Below are positions 7,158 through 13,976 of a stretch of DNA of 22,510 nt, piece by piece. The DNA comes from DATAEU01 sp046735355. GTDB lineage: Bacteria; Actinomycetota; UBA4738; HRBIN12. The stretch covers positions 1-22,510 of the forward strand of contig JBKPTC010000009.1 of NCBI GenBank assembly GCA_046735355.1, read 5' to 3'. Every line of letters begins with the position of its first letter. The stretch's first letter is position 1. Position numbers and translations under genes: made by a program. The notes below the pieces were generated by a model, which saw only the letters and a program-made list of their open reading frames with translations, was not told the origin of the DNA and did no database searches.

Positions 7158-8974
7158 GCGTCGCCACGCAGGAACCCACCGCGGCGACCGCCGAGGAGGA
7201 GAACCTTCCGATCCCGCCGCACCTGCGCGGCGCGTTCGCCGTGCTGGTGGAGGGCCTTCGCGCGAGTCCGGCGCTGCGCCGCGGGCTCGGGTTCACCGTG
7301 ATCATCTCACTCGGGCAGACGGTCGTCGTGCTCCTGGTGCCGATCCTGGTCCAGCAGATCTTCGACCACGGGTTCGACGGCGGCTTCCGACCTCGGTTCG
7401 TCTATGCGCTGTGCGCGGTCGCCGGCGCGCTCGTGATCGGGGCGTACGTCGCCGCGCGCGCGGCCGCGGTCCGGCTCGTCCGGGCGTCGGAGACGGCGTT
7501 GACCGAGCTCCGGGTCCGCGGGTTCCGGCACATCCACGAGCTGTCGATCGCGACGCAGTCGCAGGAGAAGCGCGGCGTGTTCGTGGCCCGGGTGACGGCG
7601 GACGTCGACACGCTGTCGCAGTTCACCGAGTGGGGCGGGATCGCGTGGATCGTGTCGTTCGCGCAGATCATCGGCGCGCTCGTCCTCATGCTGTTCTATT
7701 CATGGCAGCTGACGATCCCGGTCATCCTGCTCGTCGCGCCGCTGCTGCTCGTGGTCTGGCGGCTCCAGGCCTCGCTGTCCGCGGCGTTCGACCTCGTCCG
7801 GGCGCGCGTCGGGCAGATGCTGTCGGAGGTCTCCGAGAGCGTCATGGGCGCCGCCGTCGTCCGCGCGTACGGCCTGGAGGACCCCGTCGACAACCGGGTC
7901 AAGCGCTCGATCCGCGAGCGGTACGACGCGCAGATCGTCGCGCACCGGCGGACCGCGATGCTGTATCCGATCTCGACCATCTTCTGGGGGCTCGAGCTCG
8001 CCGTCGTCGTGCTCGTCGGCGCGATCTTCGGGCCGGGATGGGGCCTCACGTTCGGCCGCGTCTCGGCCTTCCTATTCCTGGCCGACCTGTTCCTGCATCC
8101 GTTCACGGACCTGCCGGAGATCTACGCGGAGACGCAGACCGCGATCGCGGGGTGGCGGAAGATCCTCGCCCTGCTCGCGCTGCCCGTCGAGGTCGTCGAG
8201 CCCGTTCCGGGCGCCGGCCTGCCGAATGGCGCCCTGGAGGTCCGCGCCGAGGGCGTCGACTTCCGGTACGGCGACGGCCCGCTCGTGCTGCACGACGTCG
8301 ACGTCTACGTGGCGCCGGGCGCCCACGTCGCGATCGTCGGCGAGACCGGCTCGGGCAAGTCGACCTTTGTGCGGCTGCTGGCGCGCCTGGCCGATCCCGT
8401 GGCCGGGCGGCTCGAGATCGGCGGCGTCGACCTTCGCGAGATCGCATCCGACGTGCGCCGGCGGCGCATCCGCATCGTGCCGCAGGACGGGTTCCTGTTC
8501 GACATGTCGATCCTCGACAACGTGCGGGCCGGTCGCGCGGGCGCGAGCGACCGCGACGTCGAGGTCGCCTTCGAGGAGCTCGGGCTCGGTGCGTGGATCG
8601 GGTCGCTGCCGGCCGGGCTCGCGACGCGCGTCGGCGAGCGCGGCGAGGCGCTGTCGGTGGGCGAGCGCCAGCTCGTCTCCCTCGCCCGCGCGCAGATCGG
8701 AGATCCCGGGGTCCTCGTCCTCGACGAGGCGACGAGCGCGGTGGACCCGGCGACGGAGCGGCGGATCTCGGAGGCGCTGCGGCGCGTCTCGGCGGGCCGG
8801 ACCACGATCACGATCGCCCACCGGCTCTCGACCGCCGAGACGGCGGACGAGATCTTCGTGTTCGATCGCGGTCGCATCCTCGAGCGGGGAACGCACGACC
8901 AGCTCGTCCGCGGGAGCGGACGGTACGCGTCGCTCTACGCGAGCTGGCTCGGCAACGTCCGAGCCGCCGGCTGA
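7154..8974 (+). CDS. Heterodimeric ABC exporter, subunit 2 (catalytic ATPase half)
   Basis: A 606-residue half-transporter, starting at a GTG that overlaps the TGA of subunit 1. A charged N-terminus (about 35 residues) leads into a six-helix exporter domain and an ATPase domain. Walker A is GETGSGKST (Lys402), Q-loop PQDGFLF, Walker B LVLDEATSAVD with catalytic Glu525 present, and the switch His is present as His556 (IAHRLST). Its signature motif is LSVGE at 500-504, with Val replacing the second signature residue Gly. In the head-to-tail dimer this altered signature faces the Walker motifs of subunit 1, so all the damaged elements fall in one site and the other site is complete. It acts in the cytoplasmic membrane with subunit 1. 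Confidence 0.9.
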   Translation: MSVATQEPTAATAEEENLPIPPHLRGAFAVLVEGLRASPALRRGLGFTVIISLGQTVVVLLVPILVQQIFDHGFDGGFRPRFVYALCAVAGALVIGAYVAARAAAVRLVRASETALTELRVRGFRHIHELSIATQSQEKRGVFVARVTADVDTLSQFTEWGGIAWIVSFAQIIGALVLMLFYSWQLTIPVILLVAPLLLVVWRLQASLSAAFDLVRARVGQMLSEVSESVMGAAVVRAYGLEDPVDNRVKRSIRERYDAQIVAHRRTAMLYPISTIFWGLELAVVVLVGAIFGPGWGLTFGRVSAFLFLADLFLHPFTDLPEIYAETQTAIAGWRKILALLALPVEVVEPVPGAGLPNGALEVRAEGVDFRYGDGPLVLHDVDVYVAPGAHVAIVGETGSGKSTFVRLLARLADPVAGRLEIGGVDLREIASDVRRRRIRIVPQDGFLFDMSILDNVRAGRAGASDRDVEVAFEELGLGAWIGSLPAGLATRVGERGEALSVGERQLVSLARAQIGDPGVLVLDEATSAVDPATERRISEALRRVSAGRTTITIAHRLSTAETADEIFVFDRGRILERGTHDQLVRGSGRYASLYASWLGNVRAAG

Positions 8975-8996
8975 GCCAGCCGTCGCCGTCGAAGCG

Positions 8997-10124
8997 TCAC
9001 CGCTCGTCGGCGCGCCGGCCGACCTCGACGCCGTGGCGCTCGGCCCACGTCCTGGCGTCCTCGCGGTCGGCGGCCGCCCGGAGCGCGAGCTCCTTCGCGC
9101 TCTCGGCGCGCGTCTGCCGCTTGCCGCCGCTCGCGCGGAGCGACGCGTACGCGAGCGCGCCTGCCGGGATCGGCAGCCAGACGTTGACGAGGCGGTACGC
9201 GACCACGCCGACCACCGCGATCGACCTCGGCACGCCGAACCCGACGAGTGAGGCCGTGAGGATCGCCTCGACGACGCCCAGCCCGCCGGGCGTGATCGGG
9301 ATCGCCGCGACGATGTACGCGAGACCGTACGCGACGAGCAGGGACACGGGATCGACGCGCGCTCCGAACGCCGCGAGGAAGATCCACAGGCACAACGCGT
9401 CGAACAGCCAGTTCGCGGCTGCCCATCCGATGGCGCGGAACAGCAGCCGGCGGTCCGAGAGCAGCATCCGCAGCCGGCCGGCCACCTGATGGATCGCACG
9501 ATGCACCTTGTCCTCGTTGAAGAACGGGACCCGGCGCGCGATCGAGCGGACGATCCGCGTGGTGCGCGCCTCGCCGCGCGTCAACCCGATCACGATCGCG
9601 AAGAAGACGCCGAGCACGATCACGCCGGCGATCGCCGCCGTGAGGTACAGCGGGTTGTAGCCCTGGATCGGGATCGACACGACGAGCGCGATCCAGAGCA
9701 TCACGTTCAGCACGGCCGCGGAGCCGAGGCTCTGGATCGCGATCGCGAACCCGGCGTCCTCGGAGGACACGCCCTCGTCGGTCAGGAGCTTCAGGCCGAG
9801 GCCTGACCCGGCGGCGGCACCGCCCGGCACGAGATGGCTCACCGCCAGCGTGGCGAGCTGGATCTCGGTGGTTCGAAGGAGTGACGGCGGGTTCGCGCCC
9901 GCGAGGACCGACCGCGTCAGCTGGGCGTACGACAGGACGGACGCGACCTCGGCGAGCAGCGCCGCGAGGAGCAGCAGCACGTCGACGCTCGCGAGCGTCG
10001 AGAGCGCCCGGCGAGCCTCGGCGAGCTGCGGGATGACGAGGTACTCGACGATGAACAGGAACGCCAGTAACAGCAGGGACCGCCGCGCGGTCGACGCTAT
10101 CGACGGTTTGCGTTCCGTGCTCAT
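8997..10124 (-). CDS. Lysylphosphatidylglycerol synthase-type TM / flippase-like membrane protein
   Basis: A 375-residue integral membrane protein with about eight hydrophobic segments, matching the LPG_synthase_TM (UPF0104) family. Diagnostic stretches are SHLVPGGAAAGSGLGLKLL in the first half and AYIVAAIPITPGGLGVVEA in the second; the paired 'P-G-G' loops are typical. In MprF the equivalent domain flips aminoacylated lipids, but the stand-alone members are mostly uncharacterised and the catalytic synthase domain is absent here. The C-terminus is a charged cytoplasmic tail (ERHGVEVGRRADER). The ATG at 10124 gives the natural MSTERK start; the frame stays open upstream but that extension is Arg/Pro-rich and overlaps the divergent acetyltransferase. 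An imperfect -10 (TATCCG, 10136-10131) ends 6 nt before the start. Confidence 0.8.
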   Translation of the reverse strand: MSTERKPSIASTARRSLLLLAFLFIVEYLVIPQLAEARRALSTLASVDVLLLLAALLAEVASVLSYAQLTRSVLAGANPPSLLRTTEIQLATLAVSHLVPGGAAAGSGLGLKLLTDEGVSSEDAGFAIAIQSLGSAAVLNVMLWIALVVSIPIQGYNPLYLTAAIAGVIVLGVFFAIVIGLTRGEARTTRIVRSIARRVPFFNEDKVHRAIHQVAGRLRMLLSDRRLLFRAIGWAAANWLFDALCLWIFLAAFGARVDPVSLLVAYGLAYIVAAIPITPGGLGVVEAILTASLVGFGVPRSIAVVGVVAYRLVNVWLPIPAGALAYASLRASGGKRQTRAESAKELALRAAADREDARTWAERHGVEVGRRADER

Positions 10125-10130
10125 CGGCCG

Positions 10131-10140
10131 CGGATACCCT
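10131..10140. promoter_or_regulatory. Overlapping divergent -10 boxes
   Basis: On the plus strand TACCCT (10135-10140) ends 7 nt before the GTG at 10148. On the minus strand TATCCG (10136-10131, one mismatch to TANNNT) ends 6 nt before the ATG at 10124. The two share two base pairs, so RNA polymerase could serve only one direction at a time. Confidence 0.45.
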
Positions 10141-10147
10141 CGGGGGC

Positions 10148-10702
10148 GTGCATCCGACACACTCCATGACCACCGAGCGGCTCGAGCTGCGGCCGTTCGA
10201 GGAGCGGGATGCGGAACCGATGCTCGCGGTCTTCGGCGACGCCGGTGCCTTGAGGTATTGGGGACCCCCGCTCGATCTGAACGGCGTACGAGCGCGCATC
10301 GAGCGCGCCCGCGAGGCGCTCGCACGCGACGGATTCACGCGGTGGGCGATCGTGCTTCGAGACACGGACGAGCTGATCGGCGACGCCGGCTTGTCGCGAA
10401 CGGACGTCGCCGGGGTCGACGAGGTCGAGCTCGGTTGGGTGATCAGGCCCGATCGACAGGGCTACGGATACGCGACCGAGGCGGCGTCCGCGTGGGTGGG
10501 TCGCGCGTTCGGCGCCCTCGGCCTGGAGCGGATCGTCTCGATGATCCGGCCGGAGAACGTCCCTTCCCGCCGCGTCGCCGAGAAGCTCGGGATGACCGTA
10601 CATGGAACGGCGTTTTGGAACGACGCGCCTCACCTGCGGTACGTCCTCGAACGCCGTTCCGGCATCCCGGCATCGTACGCGCGGGTACCCTTCGCGACGT
10701 GA
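10148..10702 (+). CDS. GNAT N-acetyltransferase (RimJ/RimL type)
   Basis: A 184-residue acyltransferase that should use acetyl-CoA to modify an amine on a protein or small molecule. The opening TTERLELRPFEERDAE is the standard RimJ/RimL-type start. The acetyl-CoA loop region reads ELGWVIRPDRQGYGYATEA (Q/RxxGxG/A signature as RQGYGYA), and ENVPSRRVAEKLGM is the conserved C-terminal motif. I prefer the GTG at 10148 because TACCCT lies 7 nt upstream. The ATG at 10166 (MTTERLEL) is the more usual family start and cannot be excluded. It overlaps the next acetyltransferase gene by GTGA, suggesting coupled translation of a tandem duplicate pair. The substrate is unknown. Confidence 0.85.
   Translation: MHPTHSMTTERLELRPFEERDAEPMLAVFGDAGALRYWGPPLDLNGVRARIERAREALARDGFTRWAIVLRDTDELIGDAGLSRTDVAGVDEVELGWVIRPDRQGYGYATEAASAWVGRAFGALGLERIVSMIRPENVPSRRVAEKLGMTVHGTAFWNDAPHLRYVLERRSGIPASYARVPFAT
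10686..10691 (+). promoter_or_regulatory. Internal -10 box before the second GNAT gene
   Basis: TACCCT ends 7 nt before the GTG at 10699, the same hexamer and spacing as for the first acetyltransferase. It lies inside the 3' end of that gene, so it may be an internal leaderless promoter or a by-product of the codons. Confidence 0.35.
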
Positions 10703-11247
10703 GGACCGATACCGGGTTCGAGCCGATCACGACGGAGCGATTGGTGCTGCGGCGCTCGGTGCCCTCCGACGCCGAGCGGATCGCCGCGTATCGGAGCGAT
10801 CCCGACGTCCATCGCTTCCAGGGGTGGGAGCGGACGGATCCCGACGGGGTCCGCGCCGAGATCGAGGCGATGGCACGGCGCGTCCCCGGCGACCCCGGAT
10901 GGGTGCAGCTCTCGGTCGAGGACCGCGAGACCGGCGAGCTCGTCGGCGACGTCGGCATCAGTCCGGCGGCCGGCGAGCCGGGCGTCATCAAGCTCGGATA
11001 CACGATCGCGCCGGAGTTCCAGCGGCGCGGCTTCGCGTCCGAGGCCGTTCGAGCGCTCGTCGAGTACGCCTTCGAGGTGCTCGGTGCGGACGTGGTCCGC
11101 GCGTACGCCGACGGCGACAACGTCGGATCGCACCGGGTCGCGGAGAACGCGGGACTCCGGCTCGTCGAGCGCTTCCGCGGCGAGTCGGACGGCGACGTCT
11201 GGTACGGCGTGCGGTACGAGCTGGCCCGCGCCGACCGAGGGCGTTAG
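10699..11247 (+). CDS. GNAT N-acetyltransferase (second of a tandem pair)
   Basis: A 182-residue member of the same RimJ/RimL-like group as its upstream neighbour. It has ITTERLVLRRSVPSDAERIAAY near the start, GDVGISP, the acetyl-CoA-binding stretch KLGYTIAPEFQRRGFASEA (QRRGFAS), and DNVGSHRVAENAGL corresponding to the 'N-xx-S-xx-(V/L)-xE-xx-G' motif. The start is GTG at 10699, whose G begins the GTGA overlap with the TGA of the first copy. Its end overlaps the convergent HxlR gene by four bases (TTAG: TAG on plus, TAA on minus). The two copies are clearly related but not close, so the duplication is old or they were recruited separately. Confidence 0.87.
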   Translation: MRTDTGFEPITTERLVLRRSVPSDAERIAAYRSDPDVHRFQGWERTDPDGVRAEIEAMARRVPGDPGWVQLSVEDRETGELVGDVGISPAAGEPGVIKLGYTIAPEFQRRGFASEAVRALVEYAFEVLGADVVRAYADGDNVGSHRVAENAGLRLVERFRGESDGDVWYGVRYELARADRGR

Positions 11248-11603
11248 CGGCGCGCGGCCGGCTCCTCGGCCCAACGCTCGGCCCACGCGCGCAGCTCGTC
11301 GAGCGATGGCGCAAGGTCGCGCCCCCGATCCGTGAGGCCGTACTCGATCCGGACCGGCGTGCACGGCGTCACCTGACGGGTCACGATGCCCTCGGCCTCG
11401 AGCTCCTTGAGTCGCTCGGACAGCAGCCGGTCGCTGATGCCGGGGATCGCGTTGCGCAGATCCGTGTACCGGGCGACGCCGTCGAGCAGCGCCCCGATGA
11501 TGAGCGGGTTCCAGCGGCGGGCGACCAGCTCGACGGCGCGCTGGAAATGCTCGCAGACGCGCGGTTCCGGCTGGTCTGCGGTGACTCGTTGCTGGGTGTC
11601 CAT
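11244..11603 (-). CDS. HxlR-family transcriptional regulator
   Basis: A 119-residue winged-helix DNA-binding protein. The HxlR core is clear: VARRWNPLIIGALLDGVARYTDLRNAIPGISDRLLSERLKELEAEGIVTR, then YGLTDRGRDLAPSLDELRAWAERW. Cys17 sits just before the first helix (RVCEHFQRAVELV), the position used for thiol sensing in redox-responsive relatives such as YodB, HypR and QorR. The protein is thus a candidate sensor of quinones, aldehydes or oxidants. It is divergent from the YceI-family gene with 193 nt between, the normal layout for regulator and target. A perfect inverted repeat in that gap is a possible operator. The ATG at 11603 has only a weak purine-rich stretch upstream. Confidence 0.9.
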   Translation of the reverse strand: MDTQQRVTADQPEPRVCEHFQRAVELVARRWNPLIIGALLDGVARYTDLRNAIPGISDRLLSERLKELEAEGIVTRQVTPCTPVRIEYGLTDRGRDLAPSLDELRAWAERWAEEPAARR

Positions 11604-11687
11604 CGGCGCTTCGGCTTCCTTCGTCGGCAGATCCGGCGGCGACCGTACCGCCTTCCAGGGCCTGTAACCAGCGCAGACGCCGGTTTG

Positions 11688-11714
11688 ATTCCCGAACAGA
11701 AGTCACCCGGGAAT
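11688..11714. promoter_or_regulatory. Inverted repeat, candidate HxlR operator
   Basis: ATTCCCG (11688-11694) and CGGGAAT (11708-11714) form a perfect 7-bp inverted repeat with a 13-nt spacer, between the divergent HxlR and YceI genes. GAAGTC is directly repeated at 11699-11704 and 11717-11722. The 20-nt centre-to-centre distance is about two helical turns, suitable for a dimeric winged-helix protein. Binding by this regulator is an inference. Confidence 0.4.
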
Positions 11715-11796
11715 AGGAAGTCGCTATCGAATCGTTAGGGACATCGTATCGGCCGCGGCGGAGGGTCGGGGCCAGGAGCCTGAGGAGGAAAACGCC

Positions 11797-12396
11797 ATGG
11801 CGCAAGCCGAGGAGACCAACGAGCGGATCTACGAGGGCGTGTCCCTGCCGCCCGTGGGCGAGTACACGATCGACCCCGGCCATTCGAGCCTCGAGTTCGT
11901 GGCCCGCCACATGCTGACCAAGGTCCGCGGCCGGTTCACGGACTTCCACGGCGACGTGACCGTCGGCGAGAACCCCGAGGACTCGCGCGTCGACGTCGAG
12001 GTCGACACCGCCAGCGTGACGACCGACAACGAGCAGCGCGACCAGCACCTGCTCTCGAGCGACTTCTTCGAGACCGAGCAGCACCCGAAGATGACGTTCT
12101 CCACGACGTCGTTCCGGCCGACCGGCGGAACCGCCTTCGAGCTGCATGGCGATCTGACGATCAAGGGCACGACGAAGCCGGTGACGCTGAAGGGCGACTT
12201 CCTCGGATGGGGCAACGATGCGTGGGGCAACGAGCGGCTGTTCGCCGAGGCGAAGACGCGCGTGAACCGCGAGGAGTGGGGCCTGCTCTGGAACGTCGCC
12301 GTCGAGCTGACGGGCGTGCTCGTCGCCAAGGACGTCGATCTCGAGATCTCGGTGCAGGCCGTACGGGCCCAGGCGGGCTCCGAGGCGGTCGCCTGA
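11797..12396 (+). CDS. YceI-family protein
   Basis: A 199-residue YceI/lipocalin-like beta-barrel protein. It shows the family order: GEYTIDPGHSSLEFVARHM, KVRGRFTDFHGDVTVGENPEDSRVDVEVDTASV, RDQHLLSSDFFETEQHPKMTFSTTSF, then HGDLTIKGTTKPVTLKGDFLGWG and FAEAKTRVNREEWGLLW. Relatives bind isoprenoid quinones or similar lipids in the barrel. This one has no signal peptide, unlike E. coli YceI, so it is probably cytoplasmic, as is usual for actinobacterial members. The ATG is set by a strong GAGGAGG site, so this mRNA has a true leader. An HxlR regulator is divergent from it, and quinone or oxidative stress control would be a sensible pairing. A strong terminator follows. Confidence 0.92.
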   Translation: MAQAEETNERIYEGVSLPPVGEYTIDPGHSSLEFVARHMLTKVRGRFTDFHGDVTVGENPEDSRVDVEVDTASVTTDNEQRDQHLLSSDFFETEQHPKMTFSTTSFRPTGGTAFELHGDLTIKGTTKPVTLKGDFLGWGNDAWGNERLFAEAKTRVNREEWGLLWNVAVELTGVLVAKDVDLEISVQAVRAQAGSEAVA

Positions 12397-12418
12397 GCGG
12401 TTCGCCAGTTCCGCATCG

Positions 12419-12449
12419 AGGGCCGGCATCTGCGCGATGCCGGCCCTTT
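12419..12449 (+). terminator. Rho-independent terminator after the YceI gene
   Basis: AGGGCCGGCATC (12419-12430) and GATGCCGGCCCT (12436-12447) form a perfect 12-bp stem with a 5-nt loop, followed by TT to complete a TTT run. It lies 22 nt after the YceI stop. It is the best canonical terminator in the window. Confidence 0.85.
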
Positions 12450-12533
12450 GCGTATCTGATGCCCGCTCGGTCGGCCGGTTGACGCCGAGGGGTACGGTCG
12501 GCATCCGACGCGCCGATGCCAGGAGGTGCCGCG

Positions 12534-13961
12534 ATGAGGTTCCGCGCTCGAATCGTCCTTGCCGTCATCGTCCTGCTGTGCACGGCCGCGTCCGTCCCGG
12601 CGTCGGCCGCGTCGTCGTCGGACTGGCCGGCCTATCTGTTCTCCGCGATCCACACCTCTACGAACCCGGCGTCGACGTCGATCACGCCGTCGAACGCGTC
12701 GAGCCTGGCTCACGCCTGGACGTGGACGCCGCCGACCGTCAGCGGCCGCGACGCGCCGCGGATCGACGCGACGCCCGTCGTGTACGGCGGGCGCGTGTAC
12801 GTCGGAACGAGGAGCGGATGGTTCTACGCGCTCGACGTCACGACCGGCACGGTCGTGTGGAAGCGCGACACCGGCTACGTCCAGGCATGCACCGGGAACA
12901 CGTCGAAGATGGGGATCTCCTCGACCGCGTCGGTCGTCGTCGATCCCGTCGACGGCGTGCCGACCGTGTACGTCGGGGGCGGCCTGCCGACCGGCGGCGC
13001 CGGCGGCACCAAGCTGTTCGCGTTCAACGCCACCACCGGCGTGCTGCGCTGGAGCAGGGTCGTCGATTCGCAGGCCGGTTCGTACGCGTGGTCGTCGCCG
13101 ACGGTCATCGCCGGCCACGTGTACCTGGGGGTCTCGTCGGCGTGCGACAAGCCGCTCATTCGAGGCGGCGTCGTCGAGGTCGACCAGCACACCGGCTCGG
13201 TCCTGCATCGGTACTGGACGGTTCCGTCCGGCACGAACGGCGGATCGGTCTGGACCAGCGTCACGTCCAGCACCGACGGCTCGAACCTCTGGGTGACGAC
13301 CGGCAACGAGGGGACGGGGTTCGGCGACTCGGACGCGATCGTGCGGCTCGACGGATCGATGCTCGCCAAGCGCGAGCGCTGGACCGTTCCCGCCGCGCAG
13401 CGCGTGACGGACGGCGACTTCGGCGCGACGCCCGTTCCGTTCGCCGCGACGATCGGCGGCACGCGGACGCTGCTCGTCGGCGCGTGCAACAAGAACGGGA
13501 TCTTCTACGCGTGGCGGCGGCAGAACCTGGCCGCCGGACCCGTCTGGCAGGTCCGCATCGGCGGGCCGGCGAGCAGCGGGAACTCGTGCCTCGCGGCCGG
13601 CGTGTGGGACGCCGCGAACGCCCACCTGTTCATCGCGGGCGACCGCACGACGATCGGCGGAACGGCGTACCTCGGATCGGTGCGGCAGGTGAACCCGGCG
13701 ACCGGTGCGTTCGTGTGGGAGCGCGGTCTGCCCGGCGTCGTGCTCGGAACGCCCGCGCTGAACGGATCCGGCGTCCTCGCGGCCGCCACGTACGACGGCA
13801 CCGCCGCGAACAACGCCGCCTATCTGATCGGCGCGTCGACGGGCGCGATCCTCAAGACGATCGACGTCGGCGGCCAGAAGGTGTTCGGGCAGCCGGTCTT
13901 CGCCGATCCGTATCTGCTCCTCGGAACGTCGACCGGCGGCGTGCGGGCCTACCGCGTCTGA
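12534..13961 (+). CDS. Secreted PQQ-like beta-propeller protein
   Basis: A 475-residue exported protein. Residues 1-25 form a signal peptide (MRFRARIVLAVIVLLCTAAS, cleavage near PASAA). The rest is a chain of PQQ/YVTN-like propeller blades, each with a 'VY-hG...-aLd-x-TG-xhxW' pattern: GRVYVGTRSGWFYALDVTTG with VVWKRDTG, KLFAFNATTGVLRWSRV, GGVVEVDQHTGSVLHRYW, GSVRQVNPATGAFVWERG and YLIGASTGAILKTIDVGG. The true quinoprotein dehydrogenase active-site residues cannot be confirmed, so a binding or scaffold role is as likely as an enzyme. The ATG at 12534 is chosen because AGGAGG lies just upstream; an in-frame ATG at 12516 precedes that site. It is convergent with the GcvT-GlyA gene, with both stops inside one hairpin. 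Confidence 0.82.
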   Translation: MRFRARIVLAVIVLLCTAASVPASAASSSDWPAYLFSAIHTSTNPASTSITPSNASSLAHAWTWTPPTVSGRDAPRIDATPVVYGGRVYVGTRSGWFYALDVTTGTVVWKRDTGYVQACTGNTSKMGISSTASVVVDPVDGVPTVYVGGGLPTGGAGGTKLFAFNATTGVLRWSRVVDSQAGSYAWSSPTVIAGHVYLGVSSACDKPLIRGGVVEVDQHTGSVLHRYWTVPSGTNGGSVWTSVTSSTDGSNLWVTTGNEGTGFGDSDAIVRLDGSMLAKRERWTVPAAQRVTDGDFGATPVPFAATIGGTRTLLVGACNKNGIFYAWRRQNLAAGPVWQVRIGGPASSGNSCLAAGVWDAANAHLFIAGDRTTIGGTAYLGSVRQVNPATGAFVWERGLPGVVLGTPALNGSGVLAAATYDGTAANNAAYLIGASTGAILKTIDVGGQKVFGQPVFADPYLLLGTSTGGVRAYRV

Positions 13962-13976
13962 CCCCGGCGGTCAGAC
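13956..13976. terminator. Stop-codon hairpin between convergent genes
   Basis: GTCTGACC (13956-13963) and GGTCAGAC (13969-13976) form a perfect 8-bp stem with a 5-nt loop. Both convergent genes end in GTC TGA, so each arm carries one gene's last sense codon and stop. No T-tract follows in either direction. It is a likely bidirectional 3'-end structure. Confidence 0.5.

Noticed and set aside
8968..8982. CGGCT/AGCCG stem at the end of the ABC exporter as another two-stop hairpin
   Set aside because: It is only 5 bp and contains only one of the two convergent stops.
10125..10325. Upstream extension of the flippase-like protein
   Set aside because: The extra residues are Arg/Ala/Pro-rich and lie over the acetyltransferase gene; MSTERK at 10124 begins a normal membrane protein.
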